64,000 bases of DNA from Planctomycetota bacterium (GCA_030616775.1 JAUWWQ010000022.1:1-64000), one strand, 5' to 3'. Shown: positions 26,112 to 35,150, numbered from the stretch's first letter. Numbers and translations: made by a program. Notes: generated by a model not told the origin, from the letters alone.

Positions 26112-27056
26112 ATGATGTCGAAAATGGGAGAGCCGACCGTCATGATCATTGGCCTGGGCGGCCTGGGTAGCGTGGTGCTGGAACTGCTTGCCCGACAGGA
26201 CGGTTTGGGCAGGATCATTGTCGGCAGCTTGGAGGACGCACCCAGCCGTGCTCTCTGCAATCTGGCTCGCACCGGCGCTGTCGCACAGGGATACAGTCCG
26301 GCGATCGAGTTTACCCCGCTTGATATAGACAAGCCTGTGAGCGTCGTCGATGCGGTCCATCGCTGCCGCCCGGACCTGATCTTCAGTGCCGCCACCATGC
26401 AGACCTGGTGGCTACCCAGCCTGCTGCCCGACGAGCAGCGCATGCTGATCAAGAGTGCCCGGTACGGCATGTGGTTACCGATCCACCTGACGCTTACGCT
26501 CAAGCTGATGCGGACTCTGAGGGACAGCAACTTTGAGGGGTTCACCTTGACCGCACCGTATCCGGATGTGATCAACCCGATCCTCGACCGACTCGGTCTT
26601 GCGCCTACTTGCGGTGTCGGCAATGTTGGTGAGATTGAACCCAAGGTCCGGCTTCTGGCGGCTCAGCAGTTGGGCACGCCGCTCGAAGCCGTCGACGTCT
26701 CTCTGGTCGCGCACCACGCGATGGTGTCGGTAGCTTATAGCGACGCGCCTCAGAACATTCCCCCCTACTTTCTACGAGTTAGACACAGGGGCGAGGATGT
26801 CACACGGATGATCCGAGCAGACGAGCTGTTGCTTTCACCATATCTGCTGCCGCCCGGGCCCGCGACGCATTTTCTCACCGCGGCATCGATCGTACCGCTG
26901 ATCCGAGCTTTCTTCTCCGACGAACCTTCGCGATTACACGCCCCGGTGACGAAAGCCGTTCCAGCCTTCAAAAACAACCCCATGTTGAGAATGCCCGCCA
27001 GCGCAAGGAACACGCCGCCCAGCACGCGCACGCCGCGCCCGAAACGCTTCTCGTAG
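26112..27056 (+). pseudogene. Rossmann-fold (saccharopine-dehydrogenase-like) gene, 3'-truncated
   Basis: From ATG 26112 the protein shows a dinucleotide-binding GLGGLGSVVLELLAR loop, an acidic strand end and the DLIFSAA region expected of NAD(P)-binding proteins of the saccharopine dehydrogenase type. Residues to about 277 look native and end FFSDEPSRLHAP. From about base 26943 the frame continues for 37 codons through what is plainly the antisense of a sodium:solute symporter gene, giving a Pro/Arg-rich tail with no homology. The natural C terminus is therefore missing and the enzyme is probably inactive. The junction coincides with the loss of the symporter. Confidence 0.6.
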
Positions 27057-27298
27057 AACTCGGGAATGGTCATCACCCGCATGCGGCGCAGCGGCACGAC
27101 GATGAATCCGGTCATACCTACGAGCAGCGTGATCACACCCGCTACCAGCCCGATATGGAACGCGGCGAATCCACCGGTGAACCCCTTCTGCGCGGAGTAC
27201 ATGACGGTCACCAGGCCGAGTTCGCTGCCGATCATCGTGGCGATGGCGAGGCAGGATCGCAGTGCCCGCCCGGCCACGATCACCATGACGTTCCTCAT
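26943..27298 (-). pseudogene. Sodium:solute symporter fragment
   Basis: The minus-strand frame from 27298 reads VAGRALRS, then TMIGSELGLVTVMYSAQKGF, FIVVPLRRMRVMTIPEFYEK and GILNMGLFLKAGTAFVTG. This is the order of transmembrane helices 2-4 of the SSS (SSF) family, including the MTIPEFYEKRFGR loop. It breaks off at about 26943, where the Rossmann gene on the other strand also breaks off. Roughly 400 C-terminal residues are absent. Upstream the first helix also seems to be missing, because no suitable start or hydrophobic stretch precedes 27298. Confidence 0.7.
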
Positions 27299-27430
27299 CC
27301 TGGTGGCGGGGACGAAGGGGCATGCGTCTCCGGGCGGAGCCGATTTCTCCGACAGATCCTACCTGCTCTTGCCGATAAAAATGTGCGGTATCGTGTTTGG
27401 GAGCCATGGTTCCTTTCGGGAGATCGGCTG

Positions 27431-27883
27431 ATGAGATATTTTGGAACAACCGGGCCGCGGCGCGCGGTCGCGCTGCTGCTGATTGTCAGCCACCTGTGTT
27501 TGTTCAGCGGATGTGCCACGCTTGCACACCGGTCGTCGGCCTCGGGGCAGCACGCGCAATCCACGGCGAACTGTAGCGGTGCAGGCGAGGTGTGCCCCTG
27601 GCTGCTCGGTGATGCTGGTCTGCTCCTGTTGGGCATCGTACCAGGCGTGATCGCCTTCATCGTCGATTTCGGGACGGGCGCCTGGCGTCACGCAGATGCC
27701 GGGCGGGTGATGACCGCGTCCGATGAGGTCGCCTCCGCTCACCTCCTGTTTAGTCCCACGCCCACCGGATCCACTGATATCCGAGCTTTGTTGTCGGCGG
27801 TGGGGCTGAGAGAAAGCGCGCAGCCGGCAGAGGCTCGGCTCTTCACGAGCAGGCTGGTATCAGTTCCGCATTCGACGCCGTGA
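27431..27883 (+). CDS. Small predicted lipoprotein
   Basis: The protein has 150 residues from ATG 27431, with GGAG nine bases upstream. The signal LLLIVSHLCLFSGCATLAH contains a good lipobox (LFSGC), so acylation at Cys26 is expected. A hydrophobic segment (AGLLLLGIVPGVIAFIVDFG) lies at about 64-83, and the remainder is polar. The order of segments recalls small YceK/YidQ-like outer-envelope lipoproteins, but the similarity is weak. It overlaps the upstream boundary of the next gene and probably belongs to the same transcript. Confidence 0.55.
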   Translation: MRYFGTTGPRRAVALLLIVSHLCLFSGCATLAHRSSASGQHAQSTANCSGAGEVCPWLLGDAGLLLLGIVPGVIAFIVDFGTGAWRHADAGRVMTASDEVASAHLLFSPTPTGSTDIRALLSAVGLRESAQPAEARLFTSRLVSVPHSTP

Positions 27884-27963
27884 GCCATTCGGCTACTCTC
27901 TCGAGCAGTGGACAACTTCCGGACTATGAATGGATGCGCATGATGAACGAACGTGTAACACCG

Positions 27964-28356
27964 ATGGCCCGTCTTGTAAGCATAGTGCTGGCGTATGCGG
28001 TTGGGATCGGCGTTGGCGGCTGCGACGGGTCCTTCACCCTCGAGTTGTTGACTACGGACGGCGATGGATGCTTTCAGCAAGGCGTGGTCGAAACCCAGTG
28101 TCACACGGAGGAGGTTCTCGAGGAACAGTGCTTCGAGCAAGACGTCGTCGAGACGCAATGTTACAGCGAAGAAATCCTCGAGGAACAGTGCCTGGTTATC
28201 GGATTCGTCGAGATCTGCGAAACCGTCGTGGTCGACGTGATTGAGGTCTGCGAGGACGTGGTGGTGGATACCCTTCTGGTGTGCGAAGACGTGGTCATCG
28301 ACGTTATCGAGGTTTGTGAAGACGTGGTGATCGACTCGGTCCTTATCTGCGAATGA
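27964..28356 (+). CDS. Cysteine-ladder repeat protein, probable lipoprotein
   Basis: From ATG 27964 (MARLVSIVLAYAVG) the protein has 130 residues. The signal ends VGIGVGGC, a plausible lipobox. The mature part is a continuous repeat with a cysteine every 10 residues in the first half (units such as HTEEVLEEQC, FEQDVVETQC and YSEEILEEQC) and every 11 in the second half (EDVVVDTLLVC, EDVVIDVIEVC). Ten cysteines mark the repeats, and the chain is strongly acidic, with Val/Ile at alternating positions. This suggests stacked beta strands with a cysteine ladder. I know no family with this exact spacing. In-frame starts at 27934 and 27940 are also possible. The protein ends abruptly one residue after the last cysteine. 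Confidence 0.6.
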   Translation: MARLVSIVLAYAVGIGVGGCDGSFTLELLTTDGDGCFQQGVVETQCHTEEVLEEQCFEQDVVETQCYSEEILEEQCLVIGFVEICETVVVDVIEVCEDVVVDTLLVCEDVVIDVIEVCEDVVIDSVLICE

Positions 28357-28437
28357 CCATCGTCTTTCGCCGCGTTGTCTTCATTCGCACCCCCCGCTGC
28401 GAGGGGTTGTGCGCGGGCGTTTGCCCGCAAAGCGTGC
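28357..28437. other. Short intergenic region with GC hairpin
   Basis: After the Cys-ladder gene there is a hairpin, GCGGGCGTTTGCCCGC, at about 28412-28427. It may terminate transcription, although no U-tract follows. It is followed directly by a dehydrogenase fragment. The bases from about 28699 to 28823 hold only the start region of the next kinase gene. Confidence 0.35.
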
Positions 28438-28698
28438 GGCGGTGTGATCCTGAACACGGCCTCCACCAACGGCATCATGGGTTACCCTTTCTATGCCGAC
28501 TATAACGCCAGCAAGGCGGCGGTCATCGAGCTGACCCGGTCGATGGCTCTGGAGCTGGTCCCGACTGTTCGCGTCAATGCCGTTGCGCCAGGCTATGTGC
28601 TCACACCCATGCAGCGCGCCGAATATACCGACGCGATGCTCGAGGAAGTCAACCGCAAGATCCCCTTACGACGCCACGCACAGCCCGAAGAGGTCGCG
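28438..28698 (+). pseudogene. Internal fragment of a short-chain dehydrogenase (SDR)
   Basis: The encoded peptide runs from GGVILNTASTNGIMGYPF through YNASKAAVIELTRSMALEL, RVNAVAPGYVLTPM and RRHAQPEEVA. It contains the catalytic YxxxK of classical SDRs (YNASK) and the NAVAPG strand. Both ends are missing: there is no TGxxxGxG cofactor loop before it and no C-terminal GxxxxVDGG after it. The frame is open for another 250 bases into the following kinase gene. It is a deletion remnant. Confidence 0.75.
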
Positions 28699-28823
28699 GC
28701 ACAAGGTCCCCAGTTTGCGCCGGCGCGGCTATACATTGACCTCGGCCGGGTAAGTAGGCGACAGAAACCCCGCCCGTGGTATAATCTCAGCATCAGTGTC
28801 AGCTCGCTGTTTACGAGGGCACC

Positions 28824-30797
28824 GTGCAAGTGGACGAAAGCGCTACAGCGCGGAGTCTCGAAGCAGGCGTCCAGATCGGCGATTTCCGAATCGAGCGGCG
28901 CCTCGGTGCGGGGGGAATGGGGATTGTCTACCGTGCCCGCCAGGTCTCGCTAAACCGCATCGTTGCGCTCAAGGTCCTCGGCGGTGCTCTTACCCGCCCG
29001 AGTGACATCGTACGCTTTCAGCGCGAAGCACAGGCCGCCGCACGGTTGAACCATCCGAACATCGCCACCGTCCACTTCGTCGGGCAGGATGATCAGCAAT
29101 GCTACATGGCCATCGAGTACGTCGAGGGGCCCTCACTGGCACGAATCATCCGCTGTCTGGCGACGGCTGGTGACCCCAAGTTGCACCTAGACTCGGTCGT
29201 GCGAACCATCGAGCAGGCTGAACCTCGGGCTCCGACCATGCGCTTCGACGAACCGACCGAAACGCTCGCCCCTGAAGACGCTGCCAAGTCTCACGAATAC
29301 GACCTCGAACGAATCACCCCGGAAGCCGAGCAACTGGCACAATCGGCGATCCACATCCGTCGATGCTGTGAACTGGTCCGTGACGCGGCACACGCGCTTA
29401 CGCACGCCCACGGTAAGAGCGTTGTTCACCGGGACATCAAGCCGGAAAACCTACTCTTGGACAGCGGCGGTCAGGTGCACATCATCGACTTTGGGATCGC
29501 CCGCTTCTTTGAGGACGCCACGATAACGCAGACCGGGCGGCTCGTGGGAACGCCCATGTACATGAGCCCGGAGCAGGTCACCACCAGGCTTGACGTCGAT
29601 CACCGCACGGACATCTACTCGCTCGGCCTGGTCCTGTACGAGCTGCTTACCCTTCGACCGGTCATGCTGGCCCCCACACGCGAGGGCGTTCTGCGCAACA
29701 TCGTCACCAAGGCCCTACCCCCTGTCGGCTCAAAGAACCCGGACGTTTCGCAGGACCTGGAAGGCATTGTCCACAAGGCGACAGCCAGAGATCCCGACGT
29801 GCGCTACCAGACGGCAAGAGAAATAGCAGCAGACTTGCAACGGTGGCTCGATGGAAAGCCGGTATCGGCCAAGCCCTATCGATACGAGATGGATCTGACG
29901 GAGATTGAAGCCACCCGACCGCGTTCGGTGCTTGCCTTGTCCATCGCGCTTCAGGCGGTCTTCCTAGTGTTGGCATTGTTTGGGATCGCATTCCTTTTTT
30001 TAGAACTAGGTTCTGTCGGACTCTTGATTGGTCTTGGCGTGCTCTCAATTGGGTCCGCCACGTTTATTCTTGGGTGGGGCCTCGTTAGTGGCTACAGTTG
30101 GGCCAGATGGTTGGCCCTTGAACTTGCGATCGTAATCGGCGGGCTCCCAGTGTGGGGGCTCATTGCGGCATTACGCGAGGAGCAGAATGGAGGCCTCTCT
30201 TGGGGACTATTAATCTTGTTCCCCCCGATCTCGTTGTCGATCGCGCTTCTTGTGGTTACTTCACGCCGGAAAGCGAGAGATTGGCTGGTTCGCGCAAGGC
30301 GCGTGCGGGCCGAGTGCATGCGGGGGAACAAGGTTTTTGGGGGGGCTGTTGCAGCCTTCCTTGCTGCCTTGGGTCCCGTCGCCTTTGTGGCCCAAGCAAT
30401 GCAGCCGGAAACGGAATACCGGAACTACGAGATAGAAAAGTACCTCGCAGAGGAGAAGTACACCGACGCTGAGACGGCGTCGACAGTGCAGCTCATCTAC
30501 CGAAAGAGGGACGTGCAAAAGGGGGATCTGCCTGAGGGTCATTGGAAGATCGGGTACATGATGACCCTTCTGGGCGCGGCGTTTTCTGGGCAAGAGAAGT
30601 TCGAGGAAGCGGAGCCGCAGCTTCTCGACGGCTACAGCCAAATGAAGAATGACCCAGAAGTCCCAGAAGAGCGAATGCAAGAAGCACTTCAGCGCATCAT
30701 CGAACTCTACGAAACCTGGGGCAAACCCGACGAAGCGGCCGAGTACCGCTCGATGCTTGCCCAGGACCCGGACGCCAGCGAAGCTGCGCTTCCGTAA
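28824..30797 (+). CDS. Hanks-type serine/threonine kinase with membrane region
   Basis: The protein has 657 residues from GTG 28824, with GAGG six bases upstream. The kinase domain (16-330) is complete: glycine loop GAGGMG, Lys50 in VALKVL, catalytic Asp204 in HRDIKPEN, DFG with Asp222, and MSPEQV. About 60 extra residues (112-170), rich in Glu, Thr and Pro, are inserted before the catalytic loop. The central part (365-545) has about six hydrophobic helices, and the C terminus (550-655) has helical repeats resembling TPRs. Such kinases sense envelope signals and phosphorylate cytoplasmic partners. No phosphatase or substrate gene is adjacent. It contrasts with the HCG pseudokinase at 6496. 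Confidence 0.85.
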   Translation: MQVDESATARSLEAGVQIGDFRIERRLGAGGMGIVYRARQVSLNRIVALKVLGGALTRPSDIVRFQREAQAAARLNHPNIATVHFVGQDDQQCYMAIEYVEGPSLARIIRCLATAGDPKLHLDSVVRTIEQAEPRAPTMRFDEPTETLAPEDAAKSHEYDLERITPEAEQLAQSAIHIRRCCELVRDAAHALTHAHGKSVVHRDIKPENLLLDSGGQVHIIDFGIARFFEDATITQTGRLVGTPMYMSPEQVTTRLDVDHRTDIYSLGLVLYELLTLRPVMLAPTREGVLRNIVTKALPPVGSKNPDVSQDLEGIVHKATARDPDVRYQTAREIAADLQRWLDGKPVSAKPYRYEMDLTEIEATRPRSVLALSIALQAVFLVLALFGIAFLFLELGSVGLLIGLGVLSIGSATFILGWGLVSGYSWARWLALELAIVIGGLPVWGLIAALREEQNGGLSWGLLILFPPISLSIALLVVTSRRKARDWLVRARRVRAECMRGNKVFGGAVAAFLAALGPVAFVAQAMQPETEYRNYEIEKYLAEEKYTDAETASTVQLIYRKRDVQKGDLPEGHWKIGYMMTLLGAAFSGQEKFEEAEPQLLDGYSQMKNDPEVPEERMQEALQRIIELYETWGKPDEAAEYRSMLAQDPDASEAALP

Positions 30798-30872
30798 CGA
30801 AGCCGGCACTGTATCAGTTGTGAAACCACTCTCCTCGAAAGTCAAATCGCCTCCCGGGAGGGTGCAAGACGT

Positions 30873-32099
30873 TCAGGGCGCCGAACGGACCGTCAGAAAA
30901 CGGTTCGTGATCCCCCGATAGAGCAACATGAGCACGAACAGCAGGCCTATCAGCATGTCACCCCATTGGCCTCCGTGGGTCACGAGGGCCCGGATTTCCT
31001 GCGCGATCCCATGTGACCCGGCACTGATAGCGTCCTTCCCGGCGGAGAGGGGGCTGGGCCCGGTCAAGTTGCGAACGTCGCCCACCAACCCCCGGACTTG
31101 CGCGGCCATCTCCGTGCACGCCTCCGCGCTGTCCGTCAATCCCTGCCAACTGAATGGTTCCCCGTTCTCTGAGGACGTGGGTGCGCCCCGGGCGCCCGGC
31201 GTGGACCAGAGAGTACCGGTTTCCTTCTTCGCTTGCCCGATAGCCTCGGCGGCCGCTTGCAACGCCTTCGCTGCTTCCGGTGCCCCCGTCACCGTATTCT
31301 CGATCGACTGTGCGGTGTCTCGCACCAGACCAAGCGTCTTCTGCAACTCCGGCTGCGACTTGTCAAGGTGTTCAAGTATCGCCTGCACGCCCGCGGACTG
31401 GTCCACGCCGGGTAGACGATATACCAATGAACCAAGAGCTTTGGTCAAGTCGGCCACGGCACGCAGAGGCATCGTGCCCAAGTCCAACAGGAACTTCAGC
31501 ACATCCTTGCCCGGTTCGGTGTCGCTGAAGGAGCGCTCGTCCGCAAAGGTACCTCGGGTCGGATGTGCCTTCGCGCGTTCAATCACCTCCTTTCTCATGC
31601 GCTGCAACTTTTTCTCCTTCAGATAGAATGCAGCGATGGTCTCAATGCGATCATGGATCCGTCTCGTCGCGTCCAGGACGATCGGTTGGCTCTCCCGTAG
31701 AACGGCTGCGCTATCGTCCGTCTCGAAGTAGTTCAACGCGCGCCGGCAGAGCATCCACACATCGAACAAACCTCGTAGTGGGTCCCCGCGACTGGTGGCG
31801 GTACGACATTCCTCGATAAAACGTATCCGCCACGAAGTAATGCTCTCGCGATGCTCTTCCGACATAGTCTTCTGCTGAACCTTCATGACCGTCTGATCCG
31901 CGGTCCGCTGAGCGAAGTCGGCGAATCTATGTAGCTCTTCGCGTAACAACCGCTTTTCGCGTGACAGGGGCTTAGTCCCCGATAGGGTGCTGCAACCGCT
32001 CAGCGCACCCAACAGCAGGATACTCCCCCACACCAAGGCTGATCGGCAGGCCATCGCATGACCGGTAAAGGCGTCGAATCGACGAAGTGTTACATTCAT
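30873..32099 (-). CDS. Lipoprotein with helical body and C-terminal membrane segment
   Basis: The protein has 408 residues from ATG 32099, with AGGAGA seven bases upstream. The signal WGSILLLGALSGCSTLSG has a clear lipobox (LSGC). Most of the rest is helical, with charged stretches and an Ala-rich amphipathic zone at about 260-300. A single hydrophobic helix (MLIGLLFVLMLLYRG) lies near the C terminus. A protein anchored at both ends could span periplasm or tether membranes, but no family is recognised. It is convergent with the kinase gene, 75 bases apart. Confidence 0.6.
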   Translation of the reverse strand: MNVTLRRFDAFTGHAMACRSALVWGSILLLGALSGCSTLSGTKPLSREKRLLREELHRFADFAQRTADQTVMKVQQKTMSEEHRESITSWRIRFIEECRTATSRGDPLRGLFDVWMLCRRALNYFETDDSAAVLRESQPIVLDATRRIHDRIETIAAFYLKEKKLQRMRKEVIERAKAHPTRGTFADERSFSDTEPGKDVLKFLLDLGTMPLRAVADLTKALGSLVYRLPGVDQSAGVQAILEHLDKSQPELQKTLGLVRDTAQSIENTVTGAPEAAKALQAAAEAIGQAKKETGTLWSTPGARGAPTSSENGEPFSWQGLTDSAEACTEMAAQVRGLVGDVRNLTGPSPLSAGKDAISAGSHGIAQEIRALVTHGGQWGDMLIGLLFVLMLLYRGITNRFLTVRSAP

Positions 32100-32275
32100 C
32101 ACAGGTCTCCTGACTGGCATGTCCTCGAAAATGTACGAATCGGACGAAATATCTGCTTCTACGAGTCCCCGGGGCGGTGCCCCCTACGTTTCAGAGAAAG
32201 GGGCCGGGGACGCATTTACTGTGAACGATACTCGTAGTGTCCCGAGCTTAACGCCTACTTTGCCTCGCGCCGCGG

Positions 32276-32460
32276 CTACCGAATGGTCGTCGCCGTCGGA
32301 TCGACTTTGAGCCTGACTTTGAAATCCTGACGCAGGTAGCGGCACTTGCCGCCCTTGTTTTGGCAAACATAATACAGAGCGTACGCCGAAATGTCTACCG
32401 TGCCCGTCTCTGCGCCCTTGTCCAGCGATAGCTCAAACTCCACCGCGCGGGCCTCCTGTG
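32276..32460 (-). pseudogene. 3' remnant of a thioredoxin/NHL-type secreted protein
   Basis: On the minus strand, ending in TAG at 32276-32278, the frame encodes AVEFELSLDKGAETGTVDIS, then ALYYVCQ, GGKCRYLRQDF and KVRLKV. The block YYxC-(5-7)-C-(3-5)-F-x-V resembles the C-terminal strand region of planctomycete thioredoxin-like/NHL proteins. The upstream part of the gene is missing: at about 32480 the sequence changes to an unrelated dehydrogenase fragment on the other strand. The family guess is tentative. That this stretch was coding is clearer from its composition. Confidence 0.4.
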
Positions 32461-32481
32461 TCTCGGCATGGCTCGGGCTGG

Positions 32482-32559
32482 GGATTGGCTGGCGGCAAAC
32501 GAGCGGCGTCGTATTGTGCTTCCAAGGGAGCGGTGGTCAACTTGACGCGCGCCATGGCC
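32482..32559 (+). pseudogene. Short SDR fragment with catalytic YxxxK
   Basis: The 26 codons encode GLAGGKRAASYCASKGAVVN followed by LTRAMA. This is the active-site helix of classical short-chain dehydrogenases (YCASK). Nothing of the family precedes or follows. At the right end it joins an IS630 transposase in another frame. It is the second SDR fragment within 4 kb. The sequences of the two fragments differ, so they derive from different genes. Confidence 0.6.
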
Positions 32560-33292
32560 ACTTCGATCCCGCCCACTTGGAGCGGCTTCGGCGATGGTTG
32601 CGTCAATACCCTGACGCTACGCTCGAATGGTTGCTGGGTCGTGCAGAGCGGGAGATGGGATTACGTTGCAGCGTCATGGCGGTATGTCGTGCGGTCAAGA
32701 AGCTGGGGTGGTCGCTCAAAAATAAACGCTTCGAGCCGACGAACAAGATCGTCCGGACGTAGCCCGCCGACGCATGAACTTCGCTATCGCGCGTCGCTTC
32801 GCCGACCTCGACCAGTTCGTTTTCCTCGACGAATCCAGTGCTAAGACCAACATGACGCGCCTGTACGGGCGTGCGCCCGTTGGCCAGCGTTGCTACTTTT
32901 CCGCGCCGCACGGTCATTGGAGCACCACGACCTTGCTTAGTGCCATTCGTGGTACGGGCGTGATCGAAGATGCTTCGGTCGTGTTCGATGGTCCAACCGA
33001 CGCGATCGTCTTTCGCTGTTACGTTGAGCAATGCCTGGCGCCTTCGTTGCGGGCGGGCGACATCGTGATGATGGACAATCTGGCGAGCCACAAAGTAACG
33101 GGTGTTCGCGAGGCGATCGACTCGGTTGGCGCAAGCGTCTGGTACTTGCCACCCTATTCGCCAGACCTGAATCCGATCGAGAAGATGTGGAGCAAGATCA
33201 AAGCGTGGCTACGCCGCGTCGCCGCGCGAACAGTCGAAGGATTGATCCAGGCCGTAGGCGAAGCGTTACGCGCGGTCGACGCAGCCGAATGA
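32556..33292 (+). mobile_element. IS630-family transposase, 5'-truncated and frameshifted
   Basis: The first frame, to the TAG at 32760-32762, carries the second half of the N-terminal helix-turn-helix region (LRRWLRQYPDATLEWLL and LGWSLKN). The second frame encodes the catalytic part: TLRADEQDRPDVARRR, FLDESS (first Asp), MMDNLASH (second Asp) and YSPDLNPIEKMWSKIK (Glu). It is open only after a TAA at 32723, so the -1 change must fall at about 32723-32728. I see no canonical A-AAA-AAG slip site. About 90 N-terminal residues are missing at the join to the SDR fragment. The element is therefore a non-autonomous remnant. No terminal inverted repeats were found. Confidence 0.8.
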
Positions 33293-33483
33293 CGCGCCTA
33301 CTTCAGAAGCTGCGGATACGATACACATGACTGTTAGGTGCTCTAGCCCGGATATTGCATCGGTTTTGGGTGCTTTTGGCACGGGAATGGCCTCCCGGTC
33401 TTGCATGATAGGGCTTTCGACGAATCCATCATCCAAGGCAAGGAGGCCTGAACGTGACAGAGTGTATCTCAACTAAGAGCCTC

Positions 33484-33693
33484 TGCCGCTTACCTGCTGA
33501 TCGAACACTTGCGGCGGATCGGCCTTAAGGGCACCGAGCTGGCCGGTGCTCAGGTAACCACGATTCGCTTGAAGATATTCAAAGTTGCCGCCCGGGTGAC
33601 GACTTCGGTTCGACGAATGGTATCTACTTGTCCAGCAGCTACCCCTACCAGCAACTCTTCATTCGTCTGGTTGCCCGCTTGGTGCCTTGCTGA
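33484..33693 (+). mobile_element. IS1380-family transposase C-terminal remnant (frameshifted)
   Basis: The frame first reads AAYLLIEHLRRIGLKGTELA, then TTIRLKIFKVAARVTTSVRR. After a frame change near 33613 it reads GIYLSSSYPYQQLFIRLVAR and stops at TGA 33691-33693. The AxLR-IGLKGTELA, TIRLKxxK-AAR and YPYQxLF blocks are the characteristic end of IS1380-type DDE transposases. The catalytic part is absent. The sequence between the IS630 remnant and this one (33293-33483), and from here to 33929, shows nothing recognisable. Confidence 0.7.
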
Positions 33694-33929
33694 GTAGTGC
33701 ACAAGTCGGCTTTGGGTGTGTAAGCAGTGCACAACTCGAATCGCCGCCTGGGGGAAAGGGGGCGGTCTGCTCAGAGCACCTCGATGGCGGCGCCCAAACG
33801 CCGCCGGCGTCTTCCGCTGCCCCACACTGCACAAATCACATCTGCCGATGCAACATCCGGGTTAATGATGTCCGGGCGGTCTCCTGATCCGAACCGCCTC
33901 AACGTACGTAAGAATGAGGGAGTGGAAAC

Positions 33930-35150
33930 TCAGGCCCATATCCGGCCAATCACCGTCACCAGCTTGTAGACGCCCAGCGCTGCCGCGGTCAGCACGACCG
34001 CGGCGCCGAGGACGTTGGCCAGCATGCCATTGGTGTACTGGCCGAGAAGCTTCCTGCGGTTTACCACCACAAGCAGGAACACGGCAATCACCGGTAGAAT
34101 GAGGCCGTTGGCGGCCTGGGCGAAGATGATCGCCGCCACTGGACTTTTACCGATTGCCGCAAACACCGTTCCCGCCACGACGACAATCACCCAGACGATG
34201 CGGAACTTCCAGGATCGAAGAGTCGGCTCAAAGCCCAGGGCCCCGGCACAGGCGTAGGCAGCCGCCAGCGGCGCTGTGACTGCGCTGGTTAAACCGGCTG
34301 CAAACAGCCCGGCCGCAAAGAAATACTTGGCCAAGGGCCCCAACAGCGGTTCGAGTTGCTCGGCCATCATGACCGCATTCTCGACGGTCGTTCCCTGTTG
34401 GAAGAACGCAGCGGCGGTAACGACGATAGCCAGCGTGATCAATCCCCCCAGTGCCACTGCGATGACAGTATCCACGCGTGACTCCCGCAGCGATTGGCTC
34501 AGGGGCAACGAAGCGGGCCATTTCTCACGAACGGCGCTGGCGTGCAGGAACAGGTTGTACGGTACTACCGTGGTCCCGATCAACGCGATAATCATAGTGA
34601 GGGACCCTGCGGGAATCCCCGGCATGAACATGCCCTTGACAATCCCGGTCAGGTCGGGTCGCACCATGACGGCGGTCAGCACGAACACCACGCTCATCAC
34701 CGCTACCAGGACGATCAGCAATCGCTCAATGATTCGATACGTCCCCGTCCCAAGCAGCACAAAAGCCGCCGCCCCGACAATCAGCGCCCATATCGGGCGG
34801 GGTACGCCGCTTAGAACCTCGAGCCCCATGGCCGCCCCGGTAATGTTGCCGGTCTGAAAGGCCGCATTGCCGAAGGCAATTGCGCCTACCACCAGAACGA
34901 CAACCATCGTGCGCACCAACGGGTCGGCAAAGGAAGTGCGCAACGCCTCGCCAAGCCCCTTGCGGCTTACCAGTCCGAGCCGGGCGGACATCTCCTGCAG
35001 CACGATCGTCGCGGCCACGGAGAACAACAGCACCCACAGAAGGGCAAGCCCAAAGCCGGCCCCTGCCGCCGTCGCCGTCGTGATCGTCCCCGGCCCGATG
35101 AAAGCAGCCGTGACCAGCAGCCCGGGACCGAAGCGTTTAGACCAACTCAT
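33930..35150 (-). CDS. NRAMP-superfamily transporter lacking the canonical metal motifs
   Basis: The protein has 406 residues from ATG 35150 (MSWSKRFGPG) and eleven predicted helices with the NRAMP layout. In proton-coupled manganese/iron carriers, helix 1 carries DPGN and helix 6 MPHxxxxH. Here helix 1 reads AAFIGPGTITTA, with Gly for the metal-binding Asp and Thr for Asn. Helix 6 reads TTVVPYNLFLHAS, with Val-Pro-Tyr for Met-Pro-His. The family is clear from the helix 1 GPG kink and PYNLFLH, but the substrate is probably not Mn2+ or Fe2+. NRAMP-related magnesium carriers and other divergent clades are alternatives. It lies just beyond the mobile-element remnants. Confidence 0.8.
   Translation of the reverse strand: MSWSKRFGPGLLVTAAFIGPGTITTATAAGAGFGLALLWVLLFSVAATIVLQEMSARLGLVSRKGLGEALRTSFADPLVRTMVVVLVVGAIAFGNAAFQTGNITGAAMGLEVLSGVPRPIWALIVGAAAFVLLGTGTYRIIERLLIVLVAVMSVVFVLTAVMVRPDLTGIVKGMFMPGIPAGSLTMIIALIGTTVVPYNLFLHASAVREKWPASLPLSQSLRESRVDTVIAVALGGLITLAIVVTAAAFFQQGTTVENAVMMAEQLEPLLGPLAKYFFAAGLFAAGLTSAVTAPLAAAYACAGALGFEPTLRSWKFRIVWVIVVVAGTVFAAIGKSPVAAIIFAQAANGLILPVIAVFLLVVVNRRKLLGQYTNGMLANVLGAAVVLTAAALGVYKLVTVIGRIWA

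Noticed and set aside
32691-32780. Programmed -1 frameshift in the IS630 transposase
   Set aside because: The second frame has a TAA at 32723 immediately before the needed shift, and there is no A-rich slippery heptamer in the proper phase. The N terminus is also missing, so decay is simpler.
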